From Linderina pennispora (Eukaryota; Kickxellomycota; Kickxellomycetes; Kickxellales; Kickxellaceae): 64,000 bases of DNA. The stretch covers positions 1,550,001-1,614,000 of the forward strand of contig NW_024468251.1 in NCBI RefSeq assembly GCF_002104995.1, in the 5' to 3' direction. Shown here in pieces: positions 9,519 through 19,650 of this stretch (position 1 is its first letter; each line of letters begins with the position of its first letter). The notes beneath the pieces were generated by a model. That model searched no databases. It was not told the origin of the DNA and saw only the letters and a list, made by a program, of their open reading frames with translations. The translations under genes and the position numbers were made by a program.

Positions 9519-10949
9519 TCATATCAGACGGCGGCTGCTATATTGGTCGCTCAGACTTTCCCCATCGCCTGCATCAGCCCATCTTGAGTCTATATAAAAT
9601 ACTTGCTCATGATAGCTTCTTGACACGGTTAGCGGAGAGTGACCAGAAGGTGTGCTAGCCTCTGGCATATGATCCGCCGAACCATAGAGCCGATCTTGGG
9701 TAATGCAGGCGTGCTGCTGTTCCACTTGGCGATCAAGCACAGCATTTGCGTCCCGTATCGAGTCCATACGCATAGTTTTTTCCCCTGAAGGAGCGTCCAT
9801 ATTATGGCCAGGCTGGTAAAATGCTCGAGTTGACACTAAAGGTGCGGGTGCAGCCAAATTCAGGCTATGCGCTTGCACCGTGTTGCAAGTGTACCGGCTC
9901 GAGTTGAAATCGCTCTCTGGCTGATTTGACAGCCCTGCGTTGTTGATAGAAGACCTGAAGGAGCGACTGCCTAAAGCCGCATGTTGGCAGAGCATGCCAA
10001 TATCGGTAGCAACATTTGCTTGCTGCTCGTATTGGCGCTGAAGACCATCGTCCGATAGCTTTTTCATCCAGTAGCGCAGGTATCTTTCGCGCCGGAACAT
10101 GCAGTTGAAGAGAGGAACTCCGGCCAATGTCCACCAGACTAGGTTGGATGCAATGTGGTTGAGCCACGTGCTGGCAAGACGCAGCGGGAGATCAAACAGA
10201 TAGTCACCCCGCACATAGTTTACGATAGTACCGAATGTCAGAACAGCAAAAATCAGGGCGCAACAGAACAGCATTTCCCGCGACTCGTTAAACGAGCTCT
10301 TAATCCCGCGAATCTGCCAGTTCACTATGGCAACGTACACCCAGGCTGCCCAGGCAAAGATAAACAGCGACGCCTTGAAACCGCCTTTGTAGACACAGAC
10401 ATCTAACAAGCCCTTATATACAATGGTTTTGTCATCTGGGAGCACCTGCACAACAACCCCGTAGATAAGCATCAAAGTGGTGTAGATAATAAACGGGAGG
10501 TACCGACTGAGTCCCCGGTACGGCTTATTCAGTTCGAATATGCAGAACAGCGAGTAGCTGCGCAGAGCGACCAGCGCGCTGAACATACAGATACCAAGGA
10601 TGATACGCAACCAGACTCCGAACACCTTGCAGTTTGCATATGCAGTGCCTTTTAAATGAATATGCCCGCTCACTTGAATTTCACCAATGAACCAGAATGC
10701 GATGGCAATATAGGCACCGGCCAGGAATCCAGGGCCCTTTGACTTGATAGGCGGGTAGTTCCAGTTCCAGAGCAGGTAGAGCACAGCAAATAAATCCACA
10801 GCGTAGATTACTGAGAATACGCAGAGCATCGCCAGGTCGTGTTTTCCGATCGGGTCCAGAGAATATCCTAGCGCCGCTGCGGCCTGCACGCGGGCCTGCT
10901 CCTCGGGTGTAAATGAAAAAGACATCTCCAGGCTCGAGGAGGAATACAA
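9519..10949 (-). CDS. Seven-transmembrane GPCR-like receptor
   Basis: 476 aa, one exon. Seven hydrophobic segments at about residues 40-61, 73-91, 111-131, 149-170, 191-211, 225-245 and 264-284, then a ~190-residue polar Ser/Gln-rich tail. A Cys at 107 just before helix 3 and a Cys at 185 in the loop before helix 5 sit where GPCRs form their conserved extracellular disulfide. An Arg/Lys-rich 'MFRRERYLRYWMKKL' follows helix 7. This arrangement supports a G-protein-coupled receptor fold at the plasma membrane, perhaps related to fungal 7TM-RGS receptors, but no RGS domain follows. Ligand unknown. Met9 (10925) is an alternative start. Confidence 0.6.
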   Translation of the reverse strand: MYSSSSLEMSFSFTPEEQARVQAAAALGYSLDPIGKHDLAMLCVFSVIYAVDLFAVLYLLWNWNYPPIKSKGPGFLAGAYIAIAFWFIGEIQVSGHIHLKGTAYANCKVFGVWLRIILGICMFSALVALRSYSLFCIFELNKPYRGLSRYLPFIIYTTLMLIYGVVVQVLPDDKTIVYKGLLDVCVYKGGFKASLFIFAWAAWVYVAIVNWQIRGIKSSFNESREMLFCCALIFAVLTFGTIVNYVRGDYLFDLPLRLASTWLNHIASNLVWWTLAGVPLFNCMFRRERYLRYWMKKLSDDGLQRQYEQQANVATDIGMLCQHAALGSRSFRSSINNAGLSNQPESDFNSSRYTCNTVQAHSLNLAAPAPLVSTRAFYQPGHNMDAPSGEKTMRMDSIRDANAVLDRQVEQQHACITQDRLYGSADHMPEASTPSGHSPLTVSRSYHEQVFYIDSRWADAGDGESLSDQYSSRRLI

Positions 10950-11517
10950 GAACTAAAATTTTTACAACGCAAAGAGAAATAGGCTTTTTTTGTTCTGTTT
11001 GACTATCGAGGCTGTCTCATACAGAAGTCCAGATATCAGACGAGTGATAGTGTGGACTTTGTCCCCAGTCTGCTTCACTAGTGGTGGAGAGACTATGCAC
11101 AGCGCTTTGGATGGGCATTTCTTCACCCAACCACATAGACCAGGAGACGTTTCCGCAAATGGGAGACCACGGCGGCGATGCCGAAAGGGGCATCATGGCC
11201 GTTTATGGACGTCATATTCGGACTCTGTGCACTGTGTATGTGTATTGTACACTTTAGGTTCCACCAACAGCCTCGGTGCGACCGATTGTAATACCAAGGT
11301 TTCTGCGGCTGGGCAAGAATAAATTAAAGATCGAATGACCAATACCAGACCTCCAAAACCGGGCCTATGCACAGTAGCACTAATCTGGCTTGCAATGGCA
11401 CGACAGGGGTAGTTACGCAGTTAAAACCAAAAAAAACCAAGAGGAGCGCGTAACCCGTTATGATCAAGTGCATATATGGCGACAAATGCATAGGGGTACT
11501 AGTGACAAATTATTAGA
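10950..11517. other. Intergenic, no gene seen
   Basis: Promoter side of the 7TM gene up to the right end of Fanzor copy 1. No supportable features. Confidence 0.5.
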
Positions 11518-11524
11518 CTACTAC

Positions 11525-11686
11525 AAATACTCTGCTCGCGATGCAAGCTCGGCTGCTAGTCAGCATGGGTTGACACGTCGATAAGGGCATCACGGCGAAC
11601 CGGTCATTTGAACGTGTCGGATGGTTGTTTGTGCAATGACGATCCTAGACATTTCCCACCTTGATGGCCTGCTCAGCGCAGGCGTT
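11525..11686 (-). ncRNA. Candidate Fanzor guide (omega) RNA 3' scaffold, copy 1
   Basis: The stretch between the Fanzor stop and the element's right end is conserved in all three copies about as well as the coding part. It ends in two small stem-loops: GCTG-ACTAG-CAGC, then GCTTGC-ATC-GCGAGC just before the end. In copy 1 the second stem carries a T where copy 2 has C, giving a G-U wobble and keeping the pairing. Fanzor and TnpB systems are known to use an RNA from this position, with the guide taken from the flank beyond the end. Confidence 0.5.
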
Positions 11687-14357
11687 TCAGCGCTGGTTCG
11701 CTGCTGTACGCCTCTTGCGTAGCCTCTTGCGCGGCCTCTTTGTTGCAGGGGTGGTGCCAGAAGCATTGGCAACAATGGCCGTAAAGCGACGGAACCGTTC
11801 AGGAATATTGCCTGAACCACAGAGTGACTGGAAAACGAGTCTGAAGTTTAGAACTGCTGCGAGATCGCGGTTCAAGAGCCGAAACGAATAGGCTCGCCTG
11901 TATTGTGCCATGGCCCGCTTACATGACTCGCTTGTACAGCGGAGAGGGCCATGACACTTCACAGTTGGGTTCTTCGATTTCTGGTAGGGCTGCAGGTTGG
12001 GAACATGCCGGGATGTCTGCAGCGACTTTTCGCAGCAGAACGGGCACATCGATGGTGTCCGGAATTCGTCGACCGGATAAATCTCAAAGCCATGGTGTTT
12101 GAACTTGTCGCGCCATCCCTTGCCAAGAATCGGTGTATGGTGTCAGGCCATCGGCGCACTCCAATTGCCCATGATCAGCACTGGGTCTGGACCGAACTTG
12201 CTCCGGAGTTTCGCGGCAAGCCTGTGGTCTGCACGGGCCTGGTTCATGAATGAATCAAGGCGCAGCTTGCGGTGAAGCAGGTACACCTTGGGACTGGTCC
12301 CGACACCCGGATGGGCCTTCCAGCGCCTCTGATGCTGCTTGTTTGACTTAGTGGGCTGCTGCTCTGGTAACCTTCGCTCTGTCATCGTGTTGGCATAAAA
12401 CGGTGCTAGGACACACCGCACAGATGCATGGGCAGCAACGTAGGCACGGAATTTTGCTGGGCTAAGGGTCCGGCAGCAGTGGTTGGAAAGCTCTGCCTCT
12501 GCTCTGCGGACAGCATCTTCTGGGACTTGATCCTTTGTAGCCTGACGAATCCTGTCATAGTGGCGCAGCTTGAGCTCCTTATTGTGCTGCTGCCGTGTGT
12601 AGCGGTAGAGCATTTTTCACCCTCTTTCCCATTGCTGCTATTTCCGTGCATCATATGCAGTAAATCACCCTTACCTGGGTCGATGAATACACAGCGGCCT
12701 TTCAGATTCTGCAGCTCTGGCTGTGGGATCTGGTGGATATAACGACAGTCAGCTATAATATTGCCTCCCACAGCATCGCCTCCTGCACCCATCAGCATCT
12801 ACTGCACCATCAGCCTTGGATACCTTGTCTTGTAGCAAAATGAATATCGTTATACCATCTGTTGTCACCATTCCATGGACTTTTCTATCACCATGCGCCT
12901 TAAATGGCTTTGATGTTAGATCTGCGACCTGGCCCCATATATCCCACACAGATTGTGTAATCCCTTGGACCAGGTCATGTGCACAGACTGGGGGTGCTGG
13001 TGCACATGCATTGTTAAGTGCTGCAACTGTGTCTGCTGCTCCCGCCGATGCAGCAACAAGTGAATCAGCCGCTACTGCTGCAGTTGCTGCAGTGGCCTCT
13101 GTTGCATCCGATGGCATCTTCGCGTGCAGCCTTCTTGGCCAATTTTTCGCCCCTTTCTGCTGCTTTCCTTGCCTCTGTTGCTGCCCTCTTTGCTGCGTTG
13201 ATCTTGGTAACTTCCTCACGTGTTTTCGAAATAAACACCTGCTTGATTATTTGCTTGTCTAAGCGCACATGGCCTGGGATCCATGATGTCCGCAGAGGCA
13301 AGCATTGGTGGGAGACTTGCCAAGCTGCTCATTCCAGATAAGCTAGCATAGGCGAATGTATGCACGCAGATGCCTAAGTGGATTTGCCTTGGCATCATAG
13401 TATCGGCTGTCTTTGGCGAATCTGTACTTGGCATCATAGGCATTGAGGACTGGTGCCAGCTTGTTGTAGATCACAAGCATCGGTGGGGTGAGCACACTGA
13501 GATCAGGGTGCCTAGAGGCAACTGCCTGGCGGAGCTTCTGTGCAGGTATATAAATACACACTTGACATGCATTATTGAACTCAGCCTTGGACACATTGCC
13601 CATTGTACTGTGCAGTGTGTTTTTGCGGCTGCGAATATCAATCAATTTGGCCAGAATCCGCTGTAGGCAAGTGCTGTAGTGCAACACAATGTTGTTCTTG
13701 TATGCTGTCATCAGCTCGGTATCCACATATGTTGCTACTTGATTCATTTCGCGCACGCCATGTAGCTCGATATCGCCATTATGTATTAGATAATCATAAA
13801 TATGGTATCTAATTACATCACCGAAATCTGCGCTCGACAGTTCTGACCTGTCCTTCTGGTTGATGAAATCGTCGGCAGATATGGCCGTCTTCGCCTTCAG
13901 ATTGTAGTAAATTAATAAGTAAATAGAATGAAAAAAACCCCCTTTTTCACAAATGTTGCAGGGTCAAAGGTGTCAGAAGATTACAAGCAATACAAGATTG
14001 TAGAGCGGGCTGAAACACCAGAAGGTCGATATATTAGGAAAGTGTGAGAGAGTGCAGAAAGGCACTAAGCAAGTAGAAAAATCTCGAAGAAAGACAAGAA
14101 GGATCCGGTCCAATATTGGACTGGGTAGCAAGATATAAAGAAAAATAGAACAATTAGATGAGGAAAATATAATTCTGATAAAAGGCATCATCATCAGCTA
14201 GTTGATGGAGTAATATCCATCGTGCAAGCATGTATGTATGCTCTTTGATGATATTGACACTGTGTACAAATTGCTCTAGGCGGGGCAACATAGAATCATG
14301 GAAGCCAATACCACCAAATGATGTCTTTATGACAGTAGTGCTGCGGGTAATATTCAT
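11687..14357 (-). pseudogene. Fanzor (TnpB-like RNA-guided nuclease) gene, copy 1, broken
   Basis: N-terminus 'MNITRSTTVIKTSFGGIG' at 14357. The three RuvC parts are recognisable: 'VFIDPGKGDLL' (Asp near 12680), 'VDEFRTPSMCPFC' (Glu plus the first zinc-ribbon Cys pair) and 'NRDLAAVLNF' (third acidic residue, intact), with 'CTSESC' between as the second Cys pair. An Ala/Lys-rich helical stretch precedes the nuclease. Damage: the 210-bp solo LTR near codon 60, an 8-bp deletion near 13115, further frame changes around 12780-12600, and an in-frame TGA (CGA or CGG to TGA) near 12150. Fanzors are eukaryotic TnpB relatives that cut DNA under RNA guidance. This copy cannot make full protein. Confidence 0.75.
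13971..14180. mobile_element. Solo LTR inserted in Fanzor copy 1
   Basis: A 210-bp segment that starts TGTCAGAA and ends TTCTGATA (imperfect inverted ends, near-canonical TG...CA). It is flanked by the 5-bp duplication AAAGG (13966-13970 and 14181-14185). Copies 2 and 3 carry the empty site with one AAAGG (or its complement). Size, ends and 5-bp duplication are those of an LTR-retrotransposon solo LTR. Confidence 0.8.
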
Positions 14358-15008
14358 TTGAGAAATTCAATAGGCAAAGTAAGAAGAGAAATGATGCTGT
14401 TCAGTTTTGCTGTATTGCGTATGCATAGCATCAAGAACTTTTTATTAAAAACGATCTGGCTTGCATGGTTCTTGGGGCCCTTAGCACTGATACAGTCTCT
14501 TGGATCAGTCTATACAGATTGGGTCCATTGTGGCCCAAATACTACCGCTTACGCATGTTCATAAGACAAATTAATTTATAAAATAAACCTACAAATATTG
14601 CATGACTGCTAGAAGAGCTATATGGCCTTATTCAATAGGTGCTTATAAATAAATATCCTAAGAGTGTTGCGCAGCCGGTGATGACCACCATTATGACACC
14701 ATGGAAGTTATAAGGCCGACCGACAACGAGAGCAGCTCTTGCGCTGAACCAATGGAGATATCTAGTGGAGACCTGTGACCACTACAATACCAGTTTGTGC
14801 AGCATCTGACCTCATCGGTGAAGCCAGGGCGACAAGATCAAAAGGAGTTTACAGAGCAAGTCACTCAAACTCGTGTTGAAGCTTAAGGGGTTTATCTTTT
14901 AACCAATTAAAAAGATTCTAGCAGACGCTCGGACACTTTTTAGACTATAAAATCTTATATATAGGTAGGTAAGGTATAGAAGTAAAGTAACAGCTATGCT
15001 GCGCAGCG

Positions 15009-16415
15009 TTAGTGGATATGCTTGAATCCAGATTTTCTGAAGCTGGTACGCGAGTTAGTGAGTTTGTCGGCTCTAGAGCTATACAGCAATACAGCGCTGC
15101 AGATGATAGCAGCACCAAACATGGCAAAGTTAGATGAACTACCCTTGATATACAGCGGCGCATCGCTGTTTAAGTAGGCGTAGCTGTTAGCAAACACGCC
15201 GATATTGCAGGCGGCGGTGGCAAAGGCATTGGAAATAGCGCTGTTGTCGGTCCCGCGGATCCTCAGGTTCAGCCAGGTCGGGCCGACAATACAGGCAGGA
15301 GCGGCGAGAATTGGCAAAAGGAACACGCTGATGGTGCGCGCAATTTTGCTCTGGACACCGGCCACGCCAATAACAAGGACGACGGCTCCAGCCACCGACA
15401 GGGCAATCTGCAAGTAGCCGATGTGATTTATGCGCTGGGCGTACCACCCAGTGGCAATGGTCGCCAGCATGGCCAGGATGGCCGAAATGAGCAAAATCAG
15501 CATGCTGGTGGTGGTCGAGTGGCCGATGCTTGTTAGTAGGACAGGGGCCCAGCCGCTGGCCGATGCGCCCACGTAGTTGTTGGCAAAGTCGATGGCCATG
15601 AACATCAGTAGGCGCCAGTCGGTCAGGCCCTGGATGATCTGACGGCCGGATATTTTCTTCGACTGGCTCGCCTGCAAGTCGCTCTTGCTCATGACCTCAG
15701 CAATGAAGGTGCGCTCCTGGTCATTCAGGAAGCTGGCAGTGTCCGGATGGTCACGGATAAAGGCGAAACCAAAGAGACCTGAAGCGCAGGCCAGCAAGCC
15801 GACCAGCAAATACAGGTACTGCCAGGAGTAGATGGGTGCTGGCGCGTTAAGCTTCGAGAGGCCGAGACTGAAGGCGGAGAACAGGATGCCAGCCAGACAT
15901 GTAGAGCTGATTACCCAGCTAGTGCGTGTGGCGAGGTACTGGCGCGGGTACCAGAGCGAGAGAGTGAAGAACACAGCCGAGCAGAACCCCGCCTGGAAGA
16001 GTCCCTCGAGAATGCGAATCACCAGCATGCCAGAGTACGAATGCACGGCTAGCACACATACGCTCAATGTGCCGGCACAGAACAGCATTGTTGGGATGTA
16101 CATGCGGGCACCGATCTTCCGATACACCAGGTTCAACGGCAGCTGGAAAAACAGAAAGGTCGGGTAGAATAACGCAAGCAATGTGTTGTACTGGGTGCCG
16201 TGCATGTCGAGCTGGGCTTCGATGCCTTGGATCTTGGAGAAGCTGGTTGCAGAGCGGTTCAGAAGCACGGATCCGTAGCCAAAGCAGAGGAACGCCGCAA
16301 TGCGCAGGTCGACTTTGCGCAGGTACGATTTCATAATCTCGTCGGTTTGAGCTATGGTAGCGTCGGACGCATCGTCGACAGGTATGTCCTGGTGGGGAGT
16401 TGAGCGTCCTGTCAT
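15009..16415 (-). CDS. MFS permease, anion:cation symporter (allantoate-permease-like) family
   Basis: 468 aa in one exon. About 12 hydrophobic helices in two halves of six with a cytosolic loop near residue 235. N-terminal marks of this family are 'DLRIAAFLCFGYGSVLLNR' leading into helix 1, 'LFYPTFLFFQLPLNLVYRK' (helix 2 and the start of the A motif) and 'IRILEGLFQAGFCSAVFF' in helix 4. Relatives such as Dal5 and vitamin permeases take up small organic anions or vitamins by proton symport at the plasma membrane. Substrate cannot be read from sequence. Divergent from transketolase. Confidence 0.85.
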   Translation of the reverse strand: MTGRSTPHQDIPVDDASDATIAQTDEIMKSYLRKVDLRIAAFLCFGYGSVLLNRSATSFSKIQGIEAQLDMHGTQYNTLLALFYPTFLFFQLPLNLVYRKIGARMYIPTMLFCAGTLSVCVLAVHSYSGMLVIRILEGLFQAGFCSAVFFTLSLWYPRQYLATRTSWVISSTCLAGILFSAFSLGLSKLNAPAPIYSWQYLYLLVGLLACASGLFGFAFIRDHPDTASFLNDQERTFIAEVMSKSDLQASQSKKISGRQIIQGLTDWRLLMFMAIDFANNYVGASASGWAPVLLTSIGHSTTTSMLILLISAILAMLATIATGWYAQRINHIGYLQIALSVAGAVVLVIGVAGVQSKIARTISVFLLPILAAPACIVGPTWLNLRIRGTDNSAISNAFATAACNIGVFANSYAYLNSDAPLYIKGSSSNFAMFGAAIICSAVLLYSSRADKLTNSRTSFRKSGFKHIH

Positions 16416-17217
16416 TAGGAGCTTAATGCGGGCATCAATAAATAGTCAGTAAACGAAAGCTATATGTGAACAGACAGCGGATGTGAGGGAGACATTATTT
16501 TTATACGGACCAAAGGTTTGAACCCCGCGAACGACCAACCCGCTTATCTTCTGTTCGCCTTTTTATTGCGAAGATCCATAGGAAGGGATACAAATAAGTA
16601 TGCAGTTCGTAAGAACAGCAAAGGGAGGTATCGACAAACAGCGCAAATTCAGTCACTTTCTACATTTTGCAGGATGTCTTCGCGTACGAGTGATCAGCCG
16701 AGCTTGTTGTGAAAATCAACGGTGACCCGGTGGGGGTTGGTGGTGTGGTCGGTTGACACCAAGGGGAAAGCATATGCTTGGCCGGTAGGTTCCCAATTAC
16801 ATTTCGTGATTCTGTGATATGCATGTCAGGTGCAGAGAATCAGCATTACTCAGCACCCACCACTCTGCATGTGCTCTGAGAAACATCGGCCCTCCTTTCC
16901 GCCTACGTGGTACTGGCTGACGGAGTAATGCGGGTTAGCTTCCAAAACGAGCCGCCTTTGTCAGCGTGAGGGGCCGATTGGTGATGATTTTGACTAATCG
17001 CCTGCTAACACTGATGCTAATAATGGTCAAGCTGCCACCACCCCTGATCCGTTTAAAAGGCAAGTAACTGGGCGGCAGCGGCGGTGGCTTTATCAGTATC
17101 ACAAATTTCCTCTCTCTCGGATTTACTAGCTCTTGCTTCTCTAGTTCGCTCACACAACAACCAAGTACTCTTTTTTTCTTTCTAAACTTCCATACAAGCC
17201 ATTTTCGTCAGGAAACC
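16416..17217. other. Divergent promoter region, permease and transketolase
   Basis: 800 bp without a gene. The transketolase side has a TTTAAAAGG element near 17050 and a pyrimidine-rich tract (17105-17185) just before the start, typical of strongly expressed fungal genes. Nothing else supported. Confidence 0.55.
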
Positions 17218-19444
17218 ATGTCGAACATTGACCAGACCTCCATCAACACGATCCGCGTTGTAGCCGCGGACATGGTCCAGGCTGCCAACTCTGGACACCC
17301 CGGAGCGCCGATGGGGTGCGCGCCGATGGCGCACGTCCTGTTCACGCGGTTCATCAAGGCCAACCCCCAGCACAGCAAGTGGCTGAACCGTGATCGCTTT
17401 GTGCTGTCGAACGGGCACGGGTGCGCTTTGCACTACGTGCTTCTGCACCTGATGGGGTACAAGGTGTCGCTTGATGACCTCAAGAACTTCCGCCAGCTGA
17501 ACTCGGTCACGCCGGGCCACCCGGAGAACACGCATACTGACGGTATCGAGGTCACAACGGGCCCGCTGGGCCAGGGCATCTCCAACGCAGTGGGTCTGGC
17601 TGTTGCCGAGCGCCATCTGGCAGCCACGTTCAACAAGCCGGGCTTCCCGCTCATTGACAACTACGTGTACACTATTGCTGGCGACGGGTGCCTGCAGGAG
17701 GGCGTTGCGTCGGAGGCCAGCTCGCTTGCTGGGTAAGTAGCGGAGGAAAATTTTTTGCTTGTAATTACTCATATCAGCAGAATGGGTGTTCCGGTGATCC
17801 ATTCTTGCAAAGCGGCTAGAAAAGCGGCGCTTTGTTTTATTTTCTCCGAGCCCTGTTCCTGCGGCCAGCCGGTCGCATCTTTTTTCACCAATCACTGACA
17901 GCATCTGGCTTGATAGGCACCTCGAGCTTGGCAACCTGATTGTCCTGTATGACTCGAATGGAATCCAGATCGACGGCTCGACGCAGCTGGGCTTCACGGA
18001 GGATGTGCTGAAGCGCTACGAGGCGTATGGCTGGCATACACTGGAGGTGGCCGACGGCGACAACGACCTGGAGGGTTTGACGCGCGCCATCGAGGAGGCC
18101 AAGGCAGTCAAGAACAAGCCGACGATCATCAAGGTCACCACGACGATCGGGTTTGGCGCTGCCAAGGCAGGCACTGCCGGTGTGCACGGCGCTCCTCTGG
18201 GCGGCGAGTCGCTGGGCGCAGTCAAGACCCTGTTCGGGTTCGACCCGGCGCAGTCGTTCGTGGTGCCGGCGGAGGTCACCAAGCAGTACGCTGAGCGCGC
18301 TGCTCTGGGCGCTGCGGCCGAGGCCGAGTGGAACGCGCTGCTGGCCAAGTACGCGTCGGCGTACCCGGCGGAGCATGCGGAGCTGGTGCGTCGCATTGAG
18401 GGCCGCCTGCCCGAAGGGTGGGAGAAGGCGCTGCCTTCGTTCACTCCGGCAGACAAGGCTGTGGCGACGCGCAAGCTGTCCGAGGGTGTGATCAATGCGC
18501 TGGCGCCGGTTCTGCCGGAGCTGATCGGCGGGTCGGCGGACCTGACGGGCTCGAACCTGACGCGGTGGAAGGACGCGGTGGACTTCCAGCCGGCGGCCAC
18601 GGGCCTGGGCGACTACGCGGGCCGGTACCTGCGGTTCGGTGTGCGCGAGCACGGCATGGCGGCGATTTCCAACGGCATTGCGGCGTACGGAGCGAACATT
18701 CCGTTTGCGTCGACGTTCCTGAACTTCATTTCGTATGCTGCCGGAGCCACGCGTCTGTCGGCGCTGTCGCACTTCCGCGTCCTGTACGTGATGACCCACG
18801 ACTCGATTGGTCTGGGCGAGGACGGCCCGACCCACCAGCCGATCGAGACCTTTGCCATGCTGCGCGCGACGCCCAACTACCTGAACTTCCGCCCGGCCGA
18901 CGGCAATGAGGTGTCTGGCGCCTACTACGCGGCGCTGACGCACGCGACGCGTCCGTCGGTGCTGTCGCTGACGCGCCAGAACCTGCCGCAGCTGGAGGGC
19001 TCGTCGATCGAGAACACCCTGAAGGGCGGCTACCACCTCAAGACGTACGGTGCGGCCGCTCAGCCGGATCTGGTGGCGGTGGGCACGGGCTCGGAGGTGT
19101 CGATTGCCGTGGATGCGGCCAAGCTGCTGGCGGAGAAGCACGGGCTGACCGTCAAGGTTGTGTCGATGCCGTGCCTGGAGCTGTTCAATGAGCAGCCGGC
19201 CGAGTACCGCCACCAGGTGCTGACGCCCGGCGTGCCGTCGATTAGCGTCGAGGCCCTGTCGACCTTTGGCTGGCACAAGTACGTCCACCACCCGATTGGC
19301 ATTGACACCTTTGGTGCCTCGGGCCCGTACCAGCAGCTGTACGAGAAGTTCGGCCTGGTGCCCGAGACCATTGCCACCAAGGCGCTCAAGGTCATCGAGT
19401 ACTACAAGACCAACGCTGTGCCGACCCTGGATCTTGATTTCTAA
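17218..19444 (+). CDS. TKL1: Transketolase
   Basis: Two exons, 17218-17732 and 17917-19444, with a 184-bp intron (donor GTAAGT, acceptor ATAG). The junction gives '[14 protein letters not shown]' in frame and a 680-residue protein, the usual fungal length. Seen motifs: '[10 protein letters not shown]' (active-site His), '[10 protein letters not shown]' (thiamine diphosphate GDG motif), '[15 protein letters not shown]' (Glu that activates the cofactor), '[12 protein letters not shown]' and 'LSLTRQNLP'. It transfers two-carbon ketol units between sugar phosphates in the non-oxidative pentose phosphate pathway in the cytosol. Strong third-position GC bias fits high expression. The long minus-strand frames opposite it are shadows. 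Confidence 0.97.
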
Positions 19445-19650
19445 GTAGCCAGAAATGTCTTTCCAATAGCAAGTTTTGCATTTATAAGCCCACCAACCAT
19501 CACTCCCCCCCCCCTGGCACATGTGGCACCCAAAAGCCCGTGATCGCAATGGCAAAAATACAAACAAGCAGGATGACTGGGCTTCTGGAGAGATTGCTTG
19601 GATAACAAGCTGCTTTCCAAGGCCTTGCATTCTTCACATACACATTAGCC

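Larger units (their letters stand above)
11518..14964 (-). mobile_element. Fanzor element, copy 1 (minus orientation)
   Basis: Limits come from comparison with copy 2 (36322-40499): identity begins at the motif TACTANAAATACTCTGCTC near 11520 and fades after TATATAGGTA near 14964. In coding order the element has a ~600-bp 5' non-coding part (14964-14358), the Fanzor gene, and a conserved ~160-bp 3' tail. I find no clear terminal inverted repeats and no target duplication, so the transposition class is open. A 210-bp solo LTR interrupts it. Confidence 0.7.

Noticed and set aside
11518-14964. Bacterial IS605/TnpB contamination
   Set aside because: Flanks are fungal genes and tRNAs, the element carries a fungal-type solo LTR, and the long N-terminal part fits eukaryotic Fanzor proteins rather than ~400-aa TnpB.
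11518-14964. Terminal inverted repeats for the Fanzor element
   Set aside because: GTGTCCGA near the 5' end and GTGTCGGATG near the 3' tail look alike, but they are not at the termini and do not extend.
17182-19630. Long minus-strand open frames (up to 581 codons) opposite transketolase
   Set aside because: They lie antisense to an unmistakable gene, are rich in Arg/Gln/His as expected from GC-rich antisense, and show no domains.
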